A stretch of 64,000 nt of DNA from the NCBI RefSeq assembly GCF_044901685.1, contig NZ_JBJDPS010000007.1:209536-273535 (forward strand), in the 5' to 3' direction. The notes below the pieces were generated by a model. It ran no database searches, was not told the DNA's origin, and saw only the letters and a list, made by a program, of their open reading frames with translations. Positions 59,975-64,000 of this stretch are shown one piece after another. A program made the position numbers and the translations under genes. Positions within the stretch are counted from its first letter, which is position 1. Each line of letters starts with the position of its first letter. This DNA is from Micromonospora_G sp044901685 (GTDB lineage: Bacteria; Actinomycetota; Actinomycetes; Mycobacteriales; Micromonosporaceae).

Positions 59975-60125
59975 ACGCGGCGACAGGTGGAGGAAGCCGG
60001 TGTGATCCCGGCGCGGTCCCGCCACTGTTACCGGGGAGCGGACCCCGACACGGTCACGGCCCACACGGGCGGGAAGACCGGGGCGAGCGACGATCCGGGA
60101 GCCAGGAGACTCCGGGTCACCGCGC
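59975..60125 (+). ncRNA. Cobalamin riboswitch upstream of cobN
   Basis: Shows GGAGGAAGCCGGTGTGATCC, GCGGTCCCGCCACTGTTACC, a variable arm, and GGGAGCCAGGAGACTC (B12 box), in the same order as the copy at 29739. Ends pair as CGCGG with CCGCG. Confidence 0.93.
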
Positions 60126-60206
60126 GGCACGGTACGCCCCCGACCGGGGACGGCACCGGGCCGCAACCGACGAACCCGGGGCGCGGACCCCGAGGGAGGA
60201 ACCATC

Positions 60207-60239
60207 ATGTCTCGCCACGCCCTGTGCGGTGCCCGATGA
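60207..60239 (+). CDS. 10-residue leader ORF coupled to cobN
   Basis: ATG at 60207 with GAGGGAGGAA upstream reads MSRHALCGAR and stops in TGA overlapping the cobN ATG (60236) as ATGA. Same layout as the leader at 29929. Confidence 0.5.
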   Translation: MSRHALCGAR

Positions 60240-63200
60240 TCCTGCTCCTCTCCACCTCGGACACCGACCTGCTCAGCGCCCGGGCCAGTGGCGCCGAGTT
60301 CCGGCTGGCCAACCCGGCCCGCACCTCGGTCGAGGAGCTGCCCGCCCTGCTCGACGGCGTCGACCTGGTGCTGGTACGCATCCTCGGCGGCTACCGGGCC
60401 TGGGAGGAAGGGCTCGACGCGCTGCTGGCCGGGGCGCTGCCGGTCGTACTGCTCGGTGGTGAGCAGGCCCCCGACGCGGAGCTGATGGGCCATTCGACGG
60501 TGCCCGCCGGGGTGGCCGCCCAGGCGCACACCTACCTCGCGCACGGCGGCCCGGCGAACCTGACCGAGTTGCACCGGTTCCTCTCTGACACGGTCCTGCT
60601 CACCGGTTACGGCTTCGCGCCGCCGGTGCCGACACCCGAGTGGGGCCGGCTGGAGCGCGAGTCACGCCACACCGACGGCCCGGTGATCGCGGTGCTCTAC
60701 TACCGGGCCCACCACGTGGCCGGCAACACCGCCTTCGTGGAGACGCTCTGCTCCGCGATCGAGGACGCGGGCGGTCGGCCGCTGCCGGTCTACTGCGCCT
60801 CGCTGCGCAGCCCCGCGCCCGCCCTGCTGGAGACGCTCGGCGAGGCGGACGCACTGGTCGTGACGGTGCTCGCGGCCGGTGGCACCCGCCCGGCCGAGGT
60901 CGGTGCGGGTGGCGACGACGAGGCCTGGGACGTCGGCGCGCTCGCCGCGCTGGACGTGCCGATCCTTCAGGGGCTCTGCCTGACCAGCAGCCGCGCGGTC
61001 TGGGCGGAGAACGACGACGGGCTCTCCCCGCTCGACACCGCCACCCAGGTCGCCATCCCGGAGTTCGACGGCCGGATCATCACCGTGCCGTTCTCGTTCA
61101 AGGAGATCGACGCCGACGGGCTGACCGTGTACGTCGCCGACCCGGAGCGGTCCGCCCGGGTCGCCGGTATCGCGGTCCGGCACGGTCTGCTGCGGCACAC
61201 CCCGCCGGCCGAGCGCCGGATCGTGCTGATGTTGTCGGCGTACCCGACCAAGCACGCCCGGATCGGCAACGCGGTCGGCCTCGACACCCCGGCCAGCGTG
61301 GTCCGGCTGCTCACCGCCATGCGCGAGCAGGGGTACGACATCGGCCCCGCCGACGGACCGGACGCCTTCCCAGGTGTCTCGGCCGGTGACGGCGACGCCC
61401 TGGTGCACGGGCTGATCGCCGCCGGTGGCCAGGATCTCAACTGGCTCACCGAGGAACAGCTCGAGGGCAACCCGATCCGAATCCCGGCCAGCCGCTACCG
61501 GGCCTGGTACGACACCCTCCCGGCCGAGCTGCGCGAGGGAATGGAACGGCACTGGGGCCCGCCGCCGGGTGAACTCTTCGTCGACACCTCGCGCGACTCC
61601 GAGGGCGAGATCGTGCTCGCCGCGCTGCGGGCCGGCAACACCGTGGTGATGGTCCAGCCGCCACGCGGCTTCGGCGAAAACCCGGTCGCCATCTACCACG
61701 ACCCCGACCTGCCGCCGAGCCACCACTACCTCGCCGCCTACCGGTGGCTGGCCGACGAGTTCGGCGCGCACGCGGTGGTGCACGTCGGCAAGCACGGCAA
61801 CCTGGAGTGGCTGCCCGGCAAGACGCTCGGCATGTCCGCCGCCTGCGGGCCGGACGCCGCCCTCGGCGACCTGCCGCTGATCTACCCGTTCCTGGTCAAC
61901 GACCCCGGTGAGGGCACCCAGGCGAAGCGTCGCGCGCACGCCACCCTGGTCGACCACCTGATCCCGCCGATGGCCCGCGCCGACAGCTACGGCGACATCG
62001 CCCGGCTGGAACAGCTCCTCGACGAACACTCGAACATCGCCGCCCTGGACCCGGCGAAGCTGCCGGCGATCCGGGCCCAGATCTGGACCCTGATCCAGGC
62101 GGCCAAGCTCGACCACGATCTCGGCCTCGCCGACCGGCCGCACGACGCCGAGTTCGACGAGTTCATCCTGCACGTCGACGGCTGGCTCTGCGAGGTCAAG
62201 GACGTACAGATCCGCGACGGGCTGCACGTGCTCGGGGTGGCGCCGAGCGGGCAGAACCGGGTCGACCTGGTGCTGGCCATGCTCCGGGCCCGGCAGATGT
62301 GGGCCGGTCAGGTCGCCGCGCTGCCCGGTCTGCGCGAGGCGCTCGGGCTGACCGAGGACGGCAGCGCCGCTCGTGGCGAGGTGGACCGGATCGAGGAGAC
62401 CGCCCGCGCGCTGGTGCTGGCGATGGAGGAACGGGACTGGACGCCGGGGGTGGCGGCGGAGGTCTGCGAGGCCGTACTCGGTGCTCCCACGAATGGCGGG
62501 CCGGGGGTGGATCGGGCGCAGGTGGCCCGGGTGTTGGAGTTCGCGGCCACCGAGATCGTGCCCCGGCTGGACCGGACCACCGACGAACTGGCCGCCGTGC
62601 TGCACGCCCTCGACGGCGGGTACGTTCCCGCCGGTCCGAGCGGGTCGCCGCTGCGCGGCCTGGTCAACGTCCTGCCCACCGGTCGGAACTTCTACTCGGT
62701 CGACCCGAAGGCGGTGCCGAGCCGGCTGGCCTGGGAGACCGGGCAGGCGATGGCCGACTCGCTGCTGGCCCGCTACCGGGCCGACACCGGCGAGTGGCCC
62801 CGCTCGGTGGGGCTGTCCATGTGGGGCACCAGCGCCATGCGCACCGCCGGCGACGACATCGCCGAGGTGCTGGCGCTGCTCGGCGTACGGCCGCGCTGGG
62901 ACGAGGCGTCCCGCCGGGTCACCGGGTTGGAGCCGATCGACCCGGCCGAACTCGGCCGGCCCAGGATCGACGTGACGATGCGGATCAGCGGTTTCTTCCG
63001 GGACGCGTTCCCGCACGTGGTCGCGTTGCTCGACGACGCGGTACGGCTGGTCGCCGGGCTGGACGAGCCGGCCGAGGCGAACTACGTACGGGCGCACGCC
63101 CTCGCCGACCAGGCCGAGCACGGGGACGAGCGGCGCTCCACCATGCGCATCTTCGGCTCGAAGCCGGGCGCGTACGGGGCCGGGCTGCTGCCGCTGATCG

Positions 63201-63871
63201 ACAGCCGGAACTGGCGCGACGACGCCGACCTGGCCGAGGTGTACGCCGTCTGGGGCGGCTACGCGTACGGGCGGGGCGTGGACGGGGTCGCGGCCCGCTC
63301 CGACATGGAGACGGCGTACCGGCGGATCGCGGTGGCGGTGAAGAACACCGACACCCGCGAGCACGACATCGCCGACTCGGACGACTACTTCCAGTACCAC
63401 GGCGGCATGATCGCCACGGTACGGGCGCTGACCGGCAAGGCACCGGCGGCGTACATCGGGGACAGCACCCGGCCGGACGCGGTGCGTACCCGTACGTTGA
63501 GCGAGGAGACCGCCCGGATCTTCCGCGCCCGGGTGGTCAACCCGCGCTGGCTGGCGGCGATGCGCCGGCACGGTTACAAGGGTGCGTTCGAGCTGGCCGC
63601 CACGGTCGACTACCTGTTCGGCTACGACGCGACCGCCGGTGTGGTCGCCGACTGGATGTACGAGAAACTGGCCGAGACGTACGTGCTCGACCCGGAGAAC
63701 CAGAAGTTCCTCACCGAGTCGAACCCGTGGGCGCTGCACGGCATTACCGAGCGGCTGCTCGAGGCGGCCGACCGGCAGCTCTGGGAGCACCCTGAGCCGG
63801 CCACCCTCGACGCCCTGCGCGAACTCTACGTACGCACCGAGGGCGACCTGGAGGACGACGGCTCCGCGTAG
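60236..63871 (+). CDS. cobN: Cobaltochelatase large subunit CobN
   Basis: 1211 residues from the ATG at 60236. N-terminal MILLLSTSDTDLLSA, then the CobN/Mg-chelatase H-subunit pattern: VAVLYYRAHHVAGNTAF-like, ALVVTVLAAGG, VFSFKEIDADGL-like, VVHVGKHGNLEWLPGKT with the conserved His/Glu, VNDPGEGTQAKRRAHA, FFRDAFPHVVALLDDAVR, RIFGSKPGAYGAGL and YFQYHGGMIATVRAL. Large ATP-dependent cobalt-inserting subunit; partner for the chelatase at 29961. Riboswitch-controlled. Ends just before a palindromic repeat and an IS element. Confidence 0.96.
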   Translation: MILLLSTSDTDLLSARASGAEFRLANPARTSVEELPALLDGVDLVLVRILGGYRAWEEGLDALLAGALPVVLLGGEQAPDAELMGHSTVPAGVAAQAHTYLAHGGPANLTELHRFLSDTVLLTGYGFAPPVPTPEWGRLERESRHTDGPVIAVLYYRAHHVAGNTAFVETLCSAIEDAGGRPLPVYCASLRSPAPALLETLGEADALVVTVLAAGGTRPAEVGAGGDDEAWDVGALAALDVPILQGLCLTSSRAVWAENDDGLSPLDTATQVAIPEFDGRIITVPFSFKEIDADGLTVYVADPERSARVAGIAVRHGLLRHTPPAERRIVLMLSAYPTKHARIGNAVGLDTPASVVRLLTAMREQGYDIGPADGPDAFPGVSAGDGDALVHGLIAAGGQDLNWLTEEQLEGNPIRIPASRYRAWYDTLPAELREGMERHWGPPPGELFVDTSRDSEGEIVLAALRAGNTVVMVQPPRGFGENPVAIYHDPDLPPSHHYLAAYRWLADEFGAHAVVHVGKHGNLEWLPGKTLGMSAACGPDAALGDLPLIYPFLVNDPGEGTQAKRRAHATLVDHLIPPMARADSYGDIARLEQLLDEHSNIAALDPAKLPAIRAQIWTLIQAAKLDHDLGLADRPHDAEFDEFILHVDGWLCEVKDVQIRDGLHVLGVAPSGQNRVDLVLAMLRARQMWAGQVAALPGLREALGLTEDGSAARGEVDRIEETARALVLAMEERDWTPGVAAEVCEAVLGAPTNGGPGVDRAQVARVLEFAATEIVPRLDRTTDELAAVLHALDGGYVPAGPSGSPLRGLVNVLPTGRNFYSVDPKAVPSRLAWETGQAMADSLLARYRADTGEWPRSVGLSMWGTSAMRTAGDDIAEVLALLGVRPRWDEASRRVTGLEPIDPAELGRPRIDVTMRISGFFRDAFPHVVALLDDAVRLVAGLDEPAEANYVRAHALADQAEHGDERRSTMRIFGSKPGAYGAGLLPLIDSRNWRDDADLAEVYAVWGGYAYGRGVDGVAARSDMETAYRRIAVAVKNTDTREHDIADSDDYFQYHGGMIATVRALTGKAPAAYIGDSTRPDAVRTRTLSEETARIFRARVVNPRWLAAMRRHGYKGAFELAATVDYLFGYDATAGVVADWMYEKLAETYVLDPENQKFLTESNPWALHGITERLLEAADRQLWEHPEPATLDALRELYVRTEGDLEDDGSA

Positions 63872-63876
63872 GCACG

Positions 63877-63901
63877 TAAGGAAGGGCCCCTTGTTAACGC
63901 T
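63877..63901. repeat. Single copy of the GTTAACAAGGGGCCCTTCCTTA element
   Basis: TAAGGAAGGGCCCCTTGTTA followed by ACGCT. Same unit as the inverted pair at 16356-16410. Confidence 0.85.
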
Positions 63902-63908
63902 AGCGGGC

Positions 63909-64000
63909 GGATTCCAGGGGTCGTTGCAACACGGTGGTTAGTCGGTGACGGTTAGGAGTTTAGCGAGGCGCTCGGCTGGGGTGTCCCAGCCGAGCGTTTT
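63909..64000 (-). mobile_element. Terminus of an IS30-like insertion sequence (continues past window)
   Basis: The outer end appears to include GGGGTCGTTGCAACAC at 63917-63932, followed by the 3' end of a transposase gene reading inward from the right. The far end is outside the window, so boundaries are estimates. Confidence 0.55.
63938..64000 (-). CDS. C-terminal 20 residues of an IS30-family transposase (partial)
   Basis: Reads KTLGWDTPAERLAKLLTVTD then TAA. The KTLGWxTPAE motif is the usual C-terminus of IS30-family transposases. Only the end is in the window. Confidence 0.65.
   Translation of the reverse strand, partial: KTLGWDTPAERLAKLLTVTD

Noticed and set aside
60662..63790. 1042-codon minus-strand open frame opposite cobN
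   Set aside because: Antisense to a clear CobN; no recognisable domains.

Overview
The window is high-GC (about 70 percent or more) actinomycete DNA. It has GTG and TTG starts, many ATGA/GTGA gene overlaps, DUF397 and CpnT-like/type VII secretion families, and an intergenic palindromic element containing GTTAACAAGGGGCCCTT. Together these suggest a Micromonospora-like member of the Micromonosporaceae. That placement is inference from gene content and composition only.

Layout. 1-8.2 kb: a truncated membrane protein, a DUF981-like membrane protein, a PhzF-family enzyme and a CoA-transferase/racemase; then a compact minus-strand operon that looks like a split polymorphic toxin (WXG100-like protein, CpnT-like N-terminal domain, separate C-terminal tip, candidate immunity protein); and an LtrA-family membrane protein. 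8.2-14.9 kb: a tripartite tricarboxylate transporter (TctCBA), an extra solo TctC and a CitA/DcuS-type two-component system. 15-16.4 kb: a secreted NlpC/P60 hydrolase whose signal peptide can only be reached from a non-standard start codon, flanked by tandem and inverted repeats. 16.4-28 kb: a divergent locus with alpha-galactosidase and a sugar ABC importer on one side, and SDR dehydrogenase, GntR regulator, galactonate dehydratase, mutarotase-like protein, KDPGal aldolase, PfkB kinase and SMP-30 lactonase on the other. This can be read as import of alpha-galactosides followed by oxidative (De Ley-Doudoroff) galactose catabolism.

28-39 kb: an EamA exporter, then a cobalamin riboswitch driving a cobalamin operon (ChlI/ChlD-type chelatase subunit, cobO, cobB, cobE-like, a PPOX-fold flavin/F420 protein, cobL, cobM), with cbiD convergent and cobK divergent from cbiD. 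39-40.7 kb: decayed genes (a 5'-truncated VWA protein and a frameshifted FG-GAP-like remnant). 40.7-51.8 kb: a secreted LamG/DNRLRE protein, a 2272-residue RHS/YD-repeat toxin with a Hint pretoxin domain and a lower-GC toxin tip, and a lower-GC candidate immunity gene. 52-56.4 kb: an NmrA-like reductase, a geranylgeranyl-reductase-family flavoprotein with a membrane partner, DUF397 and small hypotheticals. 56.4-63.9 kb: the second cobalamin block, with cobG-cobH-cobIJ leftward and a second cobalamin riboswitch plus cobN rightward. The window ends in the terminus of an IS30-like element abutting another copy of the palindromic repeat.

The most unusual signals are: (1) both riboswitch-controlled cobalamin genes are preceded by a 10-11 codon ORF with its own ribosome binding site, whose stop overlaps the main start as ATGA; (2) a 50-bp, three-copy duplication of the alpha-galactosidase initiation region creates two chained 17-codon ORFs linked by the same ATGA overlaps; (3) a PPOX-fold protein inside the cobalamin operon is a candidate for the corrinoid reductase not otherwise visible; (4) short in-frame tandem repeats recur in linkers of many unrelated proteins; (5) a split toxin operon and an RHS toxin with an apparently exchanged tip/immunity cassette.
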